Assembly: GCA_902729315.2 (NCBI GenBank)
Contig: LR746274.1
Coordinates: forward strand, 744,001 to 808,000
Source of the DNA: Spirodela intermedia
Taxonomy: Eukaryota > Streptophyta > Magnoliopsida > Alismatales > Araceae
Direction: 5' to 3'
Length of the DNA: 64,000 nucleotides
Positions within the stretch are counted from its first letter, which is position 1. Each line of letters begins with the position of its first letter. Of this stretch, positions 26,901 through 40,200 are shown one piece after another. The notes under the pieces were generated by a model. It had not been told where the DNA came from and made no database searches. It saw nothing but the letters and a program-made list of their open reading frames with translations. A program made the position numbers and the translations under genes.

Positions 26901-29900
26901 CTCCTTGAGATTGGGCGCTTGTTGTGTCAGTTCAAATATTTCAAAATTGTAATGCCAATCAATTAAATAAATCCGTATTTTTTTCTTTTGCAGGTATTAG
27001 AGTTCCTTGCTGTAAAGGAAATACTTACTCCTGAGCACATGAGCTATTTACCTTCTAATGCGGAATTCGAGAGGTTATGCATTGCAGTGGCTCTTGTCAT
27101 TCCTTTTATTTTATTTTATTTTTTTGAGTTCGGACTATCGCTATGCTGGGTGAAAATAAGGCATAGATCTTCTTGTGCATGTTTATATTTCCCCTTGATT
27201 TGTAGACTTCTCTTGCCGTAGGGTTCTGTAGTCATGAAAAGGGGGATGCATTTTATTATATATACCATCATGGAGAATTTCTATATGTCAGTCTTTACTA
27301 AGGCATTTCGGAATAATATGTTACTGTCGGGATCTTGAATTCATTACTTGCTGATTTCCTTGTCATTCAGTTTCGTTTCAATCTATTGCTGCTTATGGTG
27401 CTTCCATTGATTTCATGGCTATTATATTGCATAATCTGTATCCACCATTTATCTGGGTTGTTGGCACATTATAGCTTCCGCAGCTGATTTGCCCTTGAGA
27501 CAGAACAGGGAAGATTATATGCAGACATATTCCGCCTTATCTCTTGTCATTTAAGAACCGAAATCTTCTGGAGTCTTCTTCTAATTACAGCCTCCCTCCT
27601 TAACAGGAATTCTTGTCACCTGAACTCATTGTAGCCGAGGCATGTAACACAGAATTAGTGGATTGAGTCACTAGTTTGTGATGCTTTTTGCTGGTACCTG
27701 ATCAGCACCTTAAAAAAAATGGTTGACCGTCAAGTTTGGTCAATCTCTGATCAGATTATGGATCTTATCCTTATCTCTTCATTCCGAAAATGTTAGCTCA
27801 CTGACATGATATTCATATTAGTGTCTCCCATTATTATCCTAGTTTTTTAGTACACATCATTGTCGTATGGTTAGGAAAGTAGCCAATATTGAACTCAGTG
27901 CTGCAGTTAACGAGGTATGTTGACCCAACTTGAACCATTTCGATTGCTCAAAATTAATTTTCAGGTTAGATGAAAACCAAGTGATTGCGATTGCATATAA
28001 CTAGTGTGATAAGATGAACGAATGATGTACACAGGAAGGTATCAAGCCTTATAGATATGACCACCATCGACATTTATGATGTTTCTGCCACCGTACCCTG
28101 CCTCTTATTCCGTTGTTGATCAGTTCGAATGTTTACAGGAGACAAGTGAACACAAAAGACCAGTCGCTTACACCTCCATTACTAGTGAACCTGCTAGTAA
28201 AACCGAAGAAGTTCATGTGAATAGTGTGAAACGTGGTAGAAGCCAAGATGCAGAATGACAGTTCAATGTACAACAATGTTATTCTCAAAGTTGGATGAGT
28301 TTTTTTTTCGTAATTTAATCAATAGTGTTAATCGAGGCATAAAATACTGGTGTTCATGAATCAACAGATGGGAAGAAAACTGACTATCCAGTAGTTATAG
28401 CGTCCTGGGTATTGTCTACTTTAGACGCTCTTGCCTAGCTCCTCTGTCCATATATATGTATATATTGTGTATTTAATTTAGTTTGTAGAAATATCTGATC
28501 GGCAGGCTGTTCAGCCCATGGAAGGTGTAAATGCCAGTGGCGAAAGCAGAATGGTGGACCAAAAGCCCTTTCCCCCATGAATGCCGTTGGTTCAATTTCA
28601 GGGTTCATTTTCATTTTACAAGTTATCTGCTGTTACCATGCTCTTTCTTTACATTTCTTACATGGGGTGGGAATCTCTATATCCGTACATGAATACTTTA
28701 TTTATAACTGGGAATTTGAAGTATCACAAACTCGCTCATATGTTTTCCGTTCTTTTGCAGCTTTAAGGATTCAATACACAAATTGACGTATCACAATGAT
28801 ACTCAGGTAATATTCTATTCATGTTTGCATTCAGCCTGCACCATTGGACATGTTTCTGAGAATCATTCGTCAGTAGATCTGGCATTTGATTGTATTCTTC
28901 TTATTGATTCGTTTACGCAGCCTCCTCAAATAGTTCATAAGATCTCCTGGCCATAAGCTATATCCACCTAGTTGATGTCGTGTAGTTTTGAAGCAGTCAT
29001 TATCTAGGCCTGGACCCCTCTTCTTGGAAACTCTGAACCAAGTAACTGGGTTCAGACAGGACAAGTTTAACTTGTACGGGTCAACCCAGATCTCTCTACA
29101 TGCGCATTTATCAGGATCTGATCGGGTCAGAGCCTTTATGACGGGCCTCTACAGTTTTTGGAGGCTTTGTGCTTGCTATATTCAAGTGATGACATTTGAG
29201 TGATTGCCACTACCTCTTAGAAGGTAGTGCGATCTGCTACTGCCACCCCATTCACATGGATTTGACCTTGTCACCCATGAGTGGGCTTTTTACCAAATCC
29301 CTTACTGATCTTGACTGCACACCGAATGTCAACACTCTCTCTGTCTCTGCGAGCATCTGGTTTCCATACTGGGGGTCAGAGAACAGGAGTAGGAGCTGCA
29401 GCTGAGCTAGTTTCAGAAAAACGTCCCTATATAATTGAAAGTCATTCCCTTTCGTCACTGATGATTCACACTCATTCTGTCCTCTTCAGGTTCATCAAAT
29501 GGCTCGAAACTTCCGAGATAAATGGCTTCCTCGCCCCATCAGAAAAGTCAACTCATCGGACAGGGACATCGGTCGGTCTAATCTGAAACGCCCCAACTGC
29601 AACTGGTTCTCACCAGTGCCACCAAAACGAGGCAGCATAGAGGGTGCGAGAGACACGGATGCTAATCATCTCCCATCACCTTCCCACGGTCTTGATGCGA
29701 AGGAGCTGGCACCTCCTCCCGTGCCTGCTGCAGCCGAAGTCAACTCCTCTGCCGCCACAAAGCCCCGTAAGCGTAAGACCCGTTGGGATCAACCATCTGA
29801 TGCAACCCTATCAGCTCCAGCTGCAGACCCCAGCCCAAAGCTCTCGAGATTTAAGGTCAATCAAGCGGAATCAGATCCCCAGAGCTCATCCAAGTCTGAA

Positions 29901-30575
29901 ATGGAAGCAACACCCAGAGCCATTGCCGCTGACAGTTTGAATCCACAGTCCTTTGAGGAAGTCCCTCCCGGGTTCGGTCCTCCTGTGAGCAGCAGCCAGC
30001 CTCTGATTCAATCCGACCTCTCCATGATCAGAGCCGAAGCTGTCGCAGGCCATCCCCAGCAGCGGTACCGCCCGCATCTCACTGTATCATATGGCATTCC
30101 GCTGGCGCTGGCTGAGCAGCTGGGCACCGCCGCCGATGGCGAGGAAGGATCTAAGCAGTGCCGGCCGAACTGGAAGATCGCCCCAGGCATGCCCTTCCAC
30201 CCTTTCCCCCCTCTGCCTCCAGTTCCTCGGAGAGAGCTGTTTCCTTGTTCCAGTTGCGGCTTAATGCCGGAGAATGGTAGAAAAGAGCCCCCCATTGGAC
30301 ATGGAGGGAACCCCCCAGTCAGCGCAGAAGGCTGTGGGCATGGTAATGAGCACAACCAGTGGAGTCACAGGCACCAGAGACCAGGACCGCCACCCCCTTG
30401 GCAGGGGGAAAGAAGAGAAGAAGGCTGCAGGTTCAGCGGCGGCGTGCCAGGGTTGGCGGCCGGCACGGGAGACGTCCAGAAGACGGGCCGCGGCGCGTGC
30501 TTTCCAGAGGCGGCGAGGGGCGAGAACGTCGTGCCGCCGGCAGCCTTCGGCGAGTTGCCGCACCGCGTGCAGTGA
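13805..30575 (+). CDS. ASHH2: Histone H3K36 methyltransferase, ASHH2/SDG8/EFS type (CW + AWS-SET-postSET)
   Basis: Nuclear H3 lysine-36 di/trimethylase acting with transcribing RNA polymerase II. In Arabidopsis it controls FLC and flowering time, branching, carotenoid and defence genes. Exons that join in frame: 13805-16745, 16871-17105, 19773-19936, 20083-20162, 21218-21349, 21428-21544, 22953-23045, 24199-24276, 24429-24485, 25063-25657, 25736-25791, 26117-26196, 26285-26367, 26451-26530, 26994-27073, 28761-28806 and 29490-30575; 2000 residues (Arabidopsis about 1760). Exon 1 is a 980-residue poorly conserved, Ser/Lys-rich region. The CW domain starts [13 protein letters not shown] (about 1031-1085) and binds methylated H3K4. 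AWS cysteines follow from about 1141; SET spans about 1190-1310 with NHSCEPNC (1269-1276) and FDYNY; post-SET cysteines are at 1320, 1322 and 1327. The C-terminal helical block ([19 protein letters not shown]...) and the terminal RKTRWDQP and PPGFGPP motifs match the plant family. The first Met is chosen at 13805; the frame is open upstream to the acceptor at 13709, but no upstream ATG was found. Confidence 0.95.
17938..17962. repeat. (GA)n microsatellite in the ASHH2 CW-splitting intron
   Basis: A GA run of about 24 bp is followed by a G-rich stretch (GGTGGGGGTGGGGGGGAGG), inside the 2.67-kb intron 17106-19772. This intron splits the tryptophan codon at the middle of the CW domain. Confidence 0.85.
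27074..28760 (+). other. Intron 15 of the ASHH2-like gene (1.69 kb)
   Basis: The flanking exons join across this interval as AG|C (Ser), giving ...[16 protein letters not shown], which matches the plant family. It contains a 60-codon ORF at 28076-28258 that would need separate splice sites. I treat it as intronic; a cassette exon cannot be excluded. Confidence 0.6.
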
Positions 30576-30868
30576 AGTTGGCGGTGTGGGGGGCGTTTTC
30601 TTCTTCACCCTGTAATTTGTTAATTCCTTTAATGCGGCGGCGCCGGCGGCGGGCAGTCTGCCGAGCTTTTTCGAGCAGCCATTCATTTGGGTCCCGTCAG
30701 TCCCTCAATTGATGTGCTGAGCGGTCGAGATACTGATTGTTCTCCAACGTTGTCGGAAATCGTTGTTATTATTTAAGGCGAAAGGAAAAAGAGCAATCAG
30801 TTCCTCCTCTTCCTGCGCATCTCTGGTGTTCGTGTTGCCCAGGTTCTCCTTCCCACTCCCTGCCCCAC

Positions 30869-30917
<49 letters not shown>

Positions 30918-31327
30918 GGAGAGAGAGAGAGAGAGATCCCTTGAGCATCATCTGAAACACCGCCGTGAACATGGGTTTCATTAAAGGAAGGAAGAATTAC
31001 AGCCGCAAGGAAACCAAAAAACCAAATGTGGCTTTTCAGTGGGGAACTTAGATTTCTGTGGCGACAGAGATGTTCCTCTATGGCTCTAACTGGTTTTGTT
31101 TTACAAAGGAGTTGAGTGTCCCTCCCGAAATAAATCGATCACAATCGTTCTTCCAATCCTCCCGGAGAACTTCGCCGGCAGCAGCTCATTACCTCAACCG
31201 CTTGGTTTCCTGCGTGCCCGGCGGGGGGCGGTTGGTCACCTGCTCATCTTATTTTCTTCCGACGATCCCAAGCAGAGACGCCACCCCCCCACGCGCCCTC
31301 CCATGCGGGGATATCTGCTGGACCACC
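30576..31327. other. Convergent 3' region between ASHH2 and NIPA genes
   Basis: About 750 bp between two genes that end towards each other, so it holds both 3' UTRs. It contains a long GA tract near 30871-30937. No gene is supported. Confidence 0.6.
30871..30937. repeat. (GA)n microsatellite
   Basis: GA run of about 65 bp with short interruptions (AGGAGAGGG), in the probable 3' flank of the ASHH2-like gene. Confidence 0.9.
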
Positions 31328-34300
31328 TCACGGCGACCGCGATGATTCCTGGCATCTTAGGGGGATGCCCTCCGATTCGAAGCCATCCTCCTCGTCTACA
31401 TGCTTTCCCAGACGCACAGAAGGAGAGACACCTGGAAGAATATATACATCGATGCATATATAGAGACGAAGCAAAGACATTAGAGAGAGAGAGAGAGAGA
31501 GAGAAGCATACCGTCGGCCATGTCCTTGGTCTTGTGGAGAAGAAAGGTCCCGGAGAGGATGGTCACGAATCCGCACATCTCTGTGACGATCTGCGTGGGG
31601 CTCTGCCGGTCCCAGTCCTGGCCGAGGAGGAAGGAAGTGGGTATTAGAGATGTGTGTCTGACCCGGCGGGGGAACCCACAAGGCTGGGGAAGAACAAGAG
31701 AGAGAAAGGGCAGTGAAGTCTGCGGCGCTGAAGCTGACCTTGAACATGATCACGCTGGCCAGAATGGTCAGCGAGGTGAACATCACGAAGTAAATTGGGG
31801 AGACCACCGCCGTGTTGAATGTATCAAGAGCCTGTGATTAAGTTAAAGCAGAAATATTTCATCACCCATGAAGATAGAGAGAACATCGGATCAGATATGG
31901 CAAGATTTAGAAATATAGCATGTATTTTAAAAGGGAAAAAAAAACCAAGATCGAAGCAGGATCTAGAAAATTCATTAGGCGTTGACCCCGAGCTAGCATA
32001 GTTTCAACCAGTTTGCAAATTTCCAAAAATATATATCAAGTATATGATGGGGCCCTTCGTTAGGTGAAAAATCACTGTTTCCTTTCAATTAAATACTAAA
32101 CTTGTTGACGAAATTTTGTTGAATCACATTCAGCAGTATACTCAACGTAGAAATGCATAACAATGATTCATGCGACTGTCATCAGAGAACGTTGGCAGGG
32201 CACACGTGTACAAAGCAGAGCAAAGATGCCGAAAGATCTGTGTAGAAATGTCATTTCTTTAATATAATCAATGTTGTGTTTAATTGAAATGAAAAACCTA
32301 CGCATATAAGTTTGGATAAGAAGGTAAAAATTACGTGAAGCTTTTGCATTAATTTATGCCTTAATGAAGAAACATTACCACACGATTCAAAAGGAAATGA
32401 GATTGGAACACTACATTAAATTTTTAAAAACCATGTATATGATGTCGTGCAAAATTACCATAAAACATATCTCAATGGCTGTCTTATAACCTCAAGAACA
32501 CTGTAAATTTCCAAGAAAACATTTTAAAAAACAGGTTTTTTTTTTTACCTTGTTTAAATAATTCATCTGGGTAACCACACAAACGGCTACAACCGTGGCA
32601 AACACCCAAGTTTGCGGATATAGTAACTGATTCGTCCCTGAAAAAGTCAACTTTAGAGCGATTCCCAAGGCCTTGACACTCATAACCTGCCACACAGCCG
32701 TATCACATCAAGACAAGAAACTGAACTCAAAGTAAATATAATGAGGAAAGCAGAAGCACATGCTTACCGATAGAGAACCAACGAGAGAACATACACCAAT
32801 ATATACCATTAAATGTGTCTGTCCGTATTGTGGAATAAAGTGGAATATAAGTACAAACACGATTAAAATGACCACAAAAGCATACAAGAGAAAGCCTGCA
32901 AAAAAAACGTTGAGTTGACTTCTTAGTCATTGGAAACTGAACAAACAATGAAAACCCTAGAACGAATCAAACCTGGATCAATTGCCAGATCCCATACTTC
33001 ACTGACAGATTCAATTTCACGCTCCTGAGGAGCATGGAGGACAATTGTAGTGGAACCAACAACGCATAGGACACAACCAAGAATGCCAAAGACATGCAAT
33101 CTCTCCCGGAGAATGACGTGCGCAAGTGCAGCACTGTCACACGAAATGAATGGTGTAAAAATAGAAGATTGTGAAGAAAAAAATTGAACACGACGAAATT
33201 CAAATTCATGCCTGATAATTATGCTAAGTGCACCAAGAGGGGTGACAAGAATTGCCGGTGCAAATGCATATGCTGCAAAGTTAGCAATTTCCCCAGCAAT
33301 CACTGTACCAGTTGATAAGACACATCAGTATCCAGCTTTGAATTATAAAAGAAAGAATTCTCCAACTTATACTAGGGACCACTAGCAATATTATGATGGT
33401 TTGCTAAAACTTTCGTGATTCAACAAAATTAACCAACTTGATTATGCTGCACAAATGTTATAAAGTAAATGAATTGATAATGATGCACTGTTCTTTTAAT
33501 GCAGAGCATATAAATGATCGGTACAAGTCTTTTATAAAGCTAAGTTGCATAAAATCAGAGCTGAACATCAAACATACTTTTACATAAAGTTCACAACAAA
33601 AATGACGCTTACAGGGAAGTTCACAAGACAACATTCAAGGCAGATCACCAAAAATAACGAACCATTCAATATTAAACCAAAGGATATGCAAACAAAACTT
33701 ACTCGTAATCATGCCAGCCCACCAAAGAGGCTCATATAAGTAAGAATAACCACCAACTCCTGTTGACAAATGATGTGGCATGAGACCCACAGTACGAGCA
33801 TGCTACAAAGAAATTACATAAGTTTGCTCGTAATCCTAGGCATTTATGACTATCTGAGATAATAAAGTCAAGAAGTTCGACGAGTTAATAGCAGAATAGG
33901 AATAGAGGTCGCACCCTCGATTCCAAAGAGATCCGAAAAACTAGGGAGCCGAATTAACTTTGAAGACTCGACAAGAATTAACAAAAGTCAGTATGGTAAT
34001 TGAGGAAAAAGATATCAGAGATTGGAAAATGGAATTGAAAGGAAAGCAATACGGTGAGATCCACAGGGATAAATTGGATGGAAGATGGAGATTCTGGGAA
34101 AAGGACTTCGTATGCGCCAATATTTACCTTAAAACATTAAATATTATCCGGTGGGAAATAAGTCGACAGAGATTTCTAACATGCGAAAAAAAAATAAAAA
34201 ATCCAAATGTCAAGAAAAAAATAAATCTCTCTCATGTTACTCTAGCTGAAATAGCAGGTTATTTGTCTGCAAAGTATGGTGCCATAAATAACATGTGGAC

Positions 34301-34957
34301 GACCACAAGAAATGCTTATTTTTATGGACTGGCGGGGAAGGTACTTACAAGGCATTATTTAACATTTTAGAATCGCGACAAAATCTCTTTGGAGAAAGAA
34401 TAAATTGGAAGGCATTCAATGTTTCCCAAAAAAACAGTCCGGGAGGTACAACGGGAAAGAAATGAGAGGATATCCCACGTTTCACATGAAGATGTTTAGG
34501 AAATTTTGAACGGAGAAACCAGCCCGATCAATGTTTTCCATTATTTTCTGTAAATTCTTCTCATTTCCGTTAACTCGAATTTGGATCACTTCTGGCATGT
34601 CCTCCCCGGCGTTTCTTCTTTGTCGAGGGAAGGGAAAAAGAGTAGCGAATTTTGAAAATAAAAGAAGAATTTGAGCAAGAAAAGTACAGAGGCACACAGT
34701 GAAGTAAAAATCAGAAAAACAAATACCCCCGCGCCTATCTTAGGCCTCGATATCCGAAATATTACTTTACCAAGAGATAGAGAGGTACCTGCCCTTACAC
34801 CAGAGGCACCAGCCTTCTTCAATCCCTTCTTCTTAACGATGAAACTGGCTCCAATGAAGAAGCTGGATGACAAAGCCAGGACCAATCCCTTGATGTTGTC
34901 GGAGGACATCCCCCGGTAGGTCCAACCCCCGCCATTGTCCGCCGACTCTGTTGCCAT
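31328..34957 (-). CDS. NIPA-type magnesium transporter
   Basis: Membrane protein of the NIPA family (about nine membrane segments), proposed to carry Mg2+ across the plasma or endosomal membrane. Nine exons join in frame on the minus strand: 34957-34789, 33759-33703, 33302-33212, 33133-32973, 32895-32768, 32686-32549, 31831-31739, 31617-31512 and 31431-31328; 348 residues, the usual length. Seen: the first membrane segment GLVLALSSSFFIGASFIVKKKGLKKAG, the YLYEPLWWAGM motif, GEIANFAAYAFAPAILVTPLGALS, FGILGCVLCVVGSTTIVLHAP, ALDTFNTAVVSPIYFVMFTSLT and the soluble tail ending EGIPLRCQESSRSP. The exon 3-exon 4 junction (33212/33133) needs a GC donor (CAG|GCATGA) to keep frame and conserved sequence. 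A GA microsatellite (31482-31504) sits in the last intron. Family assignment is secure; the substrate follows from the family. Confidence 0.94.
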
Positions 34958-35937
34958 TCCGGAAATCTCAACGCACCTTCACCTAAGATCATAAGGCCGC
35001 GGCTGCCGCACACCATCACGCGACGTCCATGGTGAGAGCTACTCCCTCGTCCGCGGCGCTATCTCATGCACCGGCCAGCTCCCCGCCATTCTCCCCCCAC
35101 GAACACGGCATCGCAAGGACAAACGAAAGCTCAGGATTCGCAGATCCAATGTCCGGGACAGTAGGTATCCTGCCGCCGCCGTCACCTCCCTCCTCCCGCG
35201 AGATCTGGCACCAGAAGCGCGAACGAGGATAGAATCGATTCGCCGAAGAGGATGAGCGGTACGAAATATCTAGAGAGAGAGCGAGTTGTCTGAGGATGGG
35301 CTGGTAACGCGGGTGTATTTAATTCCTTTATTGCAAAGGCGATCCGAGAAAAATAGAATTAATATTTGTGGATATATCCTTCGTACGGTTAAGCAAATCT
35401 GTCAACTACGGAGTTTGACTTTACTCTGCATTCATATTACTATTTATATTATAAGTTTACTCTGTTTTAGGCACCACATAACGTTAGATATTTACCCCGA
35501 TAAAAGGGTGAAAAGATATTTAATTGATAACTAGTATTGAAGGGTTATAAAGGCGAAAATAAAATCCAATCGGATCTAGGAATGTTCCTCCAACGGCGGC
35601 CTACCCGGCGTAGATGCAACACCCATGGATACCGTCACCGCCTCAAGTCTGGTGAGCAGATAGCGCCGGGGGGGGTGTGTGGACTCCACGAAAGCGAGGG
35701 GGAGCCTAACGACCCAACCGACCGTCCACCTGACGTCACTCTATTTTCACGCGTCGAGTCCATCACACCGCGCCACGGTGGCTTGTGACGTGGACTTCCG
35801 AGCATGAGAGAGAGAGAAAGGGGGAGAGGAATTTAAGCAGATGACGTGGATCTGACCGTTGAGGCGACTTTCTAGCTTCGCCGAAGCTTCCGGCGAGTCA
35901 ACACATCGAGGAATAAAGAATAAAATGATGAAGGCAC

Positions 35938-35939
<2 letters not shown>

Positions 35940-35986
<47 letters not shown>
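35940..35986. repeat. (GA)n microsatellite
   Basis: Near-perfect GA run of about 46 bp in the interval upstream of the NIPA gene. Confidence 0.9.
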
Positions 35987-35989
<3 letters not shown>

Positions 35990-36478
35990 TCTTCGACGCA
36001 GAAGGGGAGACGTGTTGATGGGCCAATCTATCTAACCCCCATCTGATCTGTCCAATCAATGATCTGGGCCCACCTAATTAGTGGGCTGGTGTGGCATTAA
36101 TTTAATTTATTTTAAAATTTAACTCTAATACTAAAGAAAGTCAAACTATTGACATCAGAGAGAGACGGATGCTAGAGAGAGAGAGATGGGACGTCGTATG
36201 AGGGGGGAGCACACATTTATATTCTGAGCCGGGCCGGGCTACGCTCTTACTCACTTATGTGGCCCATTAGCACCAAGCCTGCTGGAATGTATATGACTTC
36301 TTTCTAAAAATAGAAGCGGGGGAGGAGGAATCCTGGAGCGGAAGAACTTCCCAAAAATAGCAAAGAAACCGTTTTTTAAAAGAAGAATACATATCTCACA
36401 AGACCAGCCTGAATATAGGTAATGTACACATAATGTCAATGTCGAAACGGTCCTGTGCCCATCAAAAGAACAAAGCCC

Positions 36479-36480
<2 letters not shown>

Positions 36481-36517
<37 letters not shown>
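36481..36517. repeat. (GA)n microsatellite just after the TOL stop codon
   Basis: GA run of about 37 bp on the plus strand. It begins 10 bp past the TGA of the minus-strand TOL gene, so the transcript would carry a CU run at the start of its 3' UTR. Confidence 0.9.
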
Positions 36518-36518
<1 letters not shown>

Positions 36519-36526
36519 ATGAAGGC

Positions 36527-37231
36527 TCAGTACGTTCTCTTACTACCAGGCTTGGAGGCCGAGGGAGTCTTGGCCTTGGCGAAGTCAACCAGGTCCTTGA
36601 AAAGGGCGTCTTCGGGCTTGGCAAGTCTAGCTGGCGGCGTTGACTCAGACCGCAAAGGCGCAGATTTTGCTTCATGAAGAGAGATATTCTGGGTGTGCTC
36701 GATTAGCCCATCCTGAGATGAAGCTGGGTTGCCGCTCTGGTTGTGCTTGAAGAACTGCTGCCTCTGATCGTGCTTGGACGGCGGCGGAGGCAGGGGGCTG
36801 GTGGGGTTGACTTCCCAGGGAGCGCTTGGGAGATGTTCTGTGGAGCTTTCCGTCTGGGCCGGCTTATCGTACCGAGGTAGACTATAGAACGCTGCAGGCG
36901 GCGTTGACTCGCTAGCGGTAGGTGGCTGGGTGTTGACATTGGCACTGGTTGACTTCTCGGCTCTGTAGTTGTCTCCACTGAGGTAGTCAACTGTACTGCC
37001 TTCCATGTTAACTGGCCTCATGGAAGGTGGTGGGGGAGGGAGCAGCGGGCTGTGATAGGCCGCCGGCTCGTTCTTAGTGACAGGTCGGCCAGTGGCATTT
37101 TCTCTTGAAGATCTGAAGCCATGCCATGGTCACGAATCAAGTTTATATGATCTTCAAAGTAAAAAAATATATAATCATATAAACCAGACAAGAAAAGGAG
37201 ATTAGCAATATCCACATATATATATATATAT

Positions 37232-37294
<63 letters not shown>

Positions 37295-40200
37295 GAGAGA
37301 GAAAGTGAAGAGGGGAGGGATGTTTGTCTTCTGATAGCATTACCTGTGAGCAAGCTGGGAGAAATCATCCTCTGATTCATCATCCTCGGCGTCAACTCTG
37401 ACGAGAGGTGCAGTGGCCAGCTCAGTTGACCCAGCCGGTTGCTTTCCTTTGAGGAGGTCGTCGTATCTTTGAAGCACACGCTGCAAGTTGTCATTCAATG
37501 CCAGGCCGCTGAAGAGAAGTTGCTCGTCCCTGGGAGGCAAATAATTAACTAATCAGTCTGGAATATCAACAGCCGGCAGGAAAATTTAATACTTAATTAC
37601 AAACACATAAAAATCTTGCGTCGAAAAGAAAAAAGAAAAAGAGAAGAATAAAATACCCAGTGTTGTTCACCAGCGACATGACGCGATTCTGGAATGAACG
37701 GCACTGCTCAACAAGATCAACAATGACCTCTTGCTTCAGCCCCTGAAAACCAGATCAGCAATATCAAGTTGTTAGTATAAACAACCCAGCCATGATGAAC
37801 AGTAATTTCCAATTGCTTCCAGAAATAAAAACGATGAAAATATGATGATACTGCTTAATCCCAAAAAAAAAAAAAAGGAAAAATATTTGAACTTTAAGGA
37901 AATATATTACATTTCTGGGCTTGGTGGATCCCCATGCACCTGTAATGAGGCTTTCCTTTCTACTACTGATAATTATCATATATTATATGATAATTATTTC
38001 TTCTTATTCTATGTTTTTTTTCTTCTTTTTTTCTGATCCTCCAGTCTATAGGGGTTGTGTAAGAAGAAAAATAGATAAAATGAATTAATCCTGTAATTAC
38101 GAGACAAACAGAGATTCTGCATTTCTTCGTTGATCCATTCCAAATCCACTTTTTTGGTCCTCAATATAATGATGATATCATAAATAATATTCCTCAATAG
38201 ACACTTAGATCGTCCAATTTGACTAATGGGGCCTGGGGTTTGTGCTGTTGGGGATCAGCAAACTGACAAAACTAGTCAACTCTACTATGGACGTCTGTTT
38301 TTCCATGGCATCAAGCGGACGTCAGATGTCTGCTATCTGCAAAAATGTAACGCGAGAAACTGTTTTGACTAAAGACAGCCATAAATATGGACGTGAAATC
38401 ATAGTTTCCAAAGTTGGGCAAAATATATATGCTCTGAACTAAGAATGCTGGAAATTTCAAAATAAAGCATCGGTTGATAAAAATTAGTCCATATAAAATA
38501 TTTAAATATATTTAAGCAGTATTTCAAATTATAATTTTTTATTACCTCAGAATTATTTGGTTCCAGCGCATTGAGCATTTCCATTAGCACATCTGTTATT
38601 CCATGAGCATTTTGGATGTCTGCTAAGCTGAAAGATTATAAACAGGCATCATTAGAAGAACTAAAACCTTATTCATCGACAAATCCCCGGCTAATAACAA
38701 CAATTTGCCACATGATAATAATTCGAAAGAAATCCAATTTACAGCACACATGTTCTGTTCTTCAGTGATAGTATCAGGCCGACTGACTTGAATACTAATT
38801 AGTCCCGAGATAGTTAACCCGTGTAATGATTTTATCAAGGGCCAACAGATTCCTGCACAACTGAATCGATGATTTGAATCAGAACATAGCCATTACATAG
38901 TTACTTGCAATTGCATCCCTAAGATTCATGGTGATAATGTACCCATATCTATTTAGATGTCTCGCTGTTTTATTGAGGAAAATGGACATGGGACAGGGTC
39001 ATCCCGTAATATCTGAAACATCGTGTGCACGACTATCCACGGTGAGAAAGTATTAAATAGCTTCTTACAATGTTCAAGACCTAACCTATCGAACATGGTG
39101 TACGGTAAGATGATTACTAGAGCCAGGACCGTAACATCTGAGAATTAGGTTATCCACCTTTCTAACTGGTACGAGAGACTAGTGACCATGGGCACCGGAA
39201 TCAACCTTCACACTTTTGAGTGATGTGTCGAATCTCCAACGTTCGTTTAAAATAAAAATAAAAATAAAAATCAATACCATCATCATCTACTAAATGCCAA
39301 CTAATCGTATCCAGGATGCAAAATTCTAGTCCATCATTTCACCCAATCATATACGATCTATACCCAAAATGCCTGAATTTAATATCTTCTTTCACTACTA
39401 CCATCAAAGTTCTTTGTTGTCTTCCTCTTTCCCATATGTACATTAACTATAAAATATTACTTAAATTTCATTTTCAAAAAGCACAAAGAAAGATACAACA
39501 GCCCAGAACTCCATTTTAGAAAGGAAATCATAAATATGGAATAATGAACGCAACAGAACGAGCAACATGGAGGAGAAAGGACATGAAGTCAGGTCTCACA
39601 TTCCACAGTTTCTCAAAACGCACCGGATCATTTAAAAAAATGAGTAACTAGGAGGGAAAACTACCTGAGAGCAGCTACATCAGATTGGAGAGAGGCTTCA
39701 ATAGCCACGTCCTCGTAAGGAGAAACCCGGGGTTGGACAATTGGATGAGTCTGAGGAGGAGTGAACAAGGGCACACTGATTTCTTCACGGGGTGGGAATT
39801 CTACTCCAGCAGTCTGTCGATCCCATTAAAAAATGCACACTGCAGTTAGATCTTTGATAATCATACTGCTAATGATCACAAGTAATGACAGGCAGTAACG
39901 ATATCAAGTGGTTTACACAGGTAAAAAGATCACATGAGAATGGGTTGAATTTTAAGTAGCTAAAAGGTTTTGGTTGGGCATGTTCAGTCTGATCCACTCT
40001 GTTCGAGACCCTCTCCCCTGGCATTTTCATTTTCTTTGTTAAACCCAGAAATGAGAAATTTGCGCAAATTCCTTCCAATTATGTTTTGTTCCTGCCGGTT
40101 AGCCCAAAAGAAGTCGATTCTAACAGCCACGTTAACTTGTGATTTCCGATTGATAAAAAGAAACAAGCTTGAGGGACAACGAGGAAAAGTGGATTGATGT

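Larger units (their letters stand above)
34958..36526. other. Intergenic DNA: NIPA promoter and TOL 3' flank
   Basis: The 1.57-kb interval holds the upstream region of the NIPA gene (read leftwards) and the 3' flank of the TOM1-like gene. It includes GA tracts at 35940-35986 and 36481-36517; the latter starts within 10 bp of the TOL stop codon and would be a CT run in that 3' UTR. GGGCC/GGGCT boxes lie at 36018-36250. No gene is supported. Confidence 0.6.

Noticed and set aside
33960-34370. 136-codon plus-strand ORF inside NIPA intron 1
   Set aside because: AT-rich, no recognisable domain, and within an intron defined by strong flanking exons.
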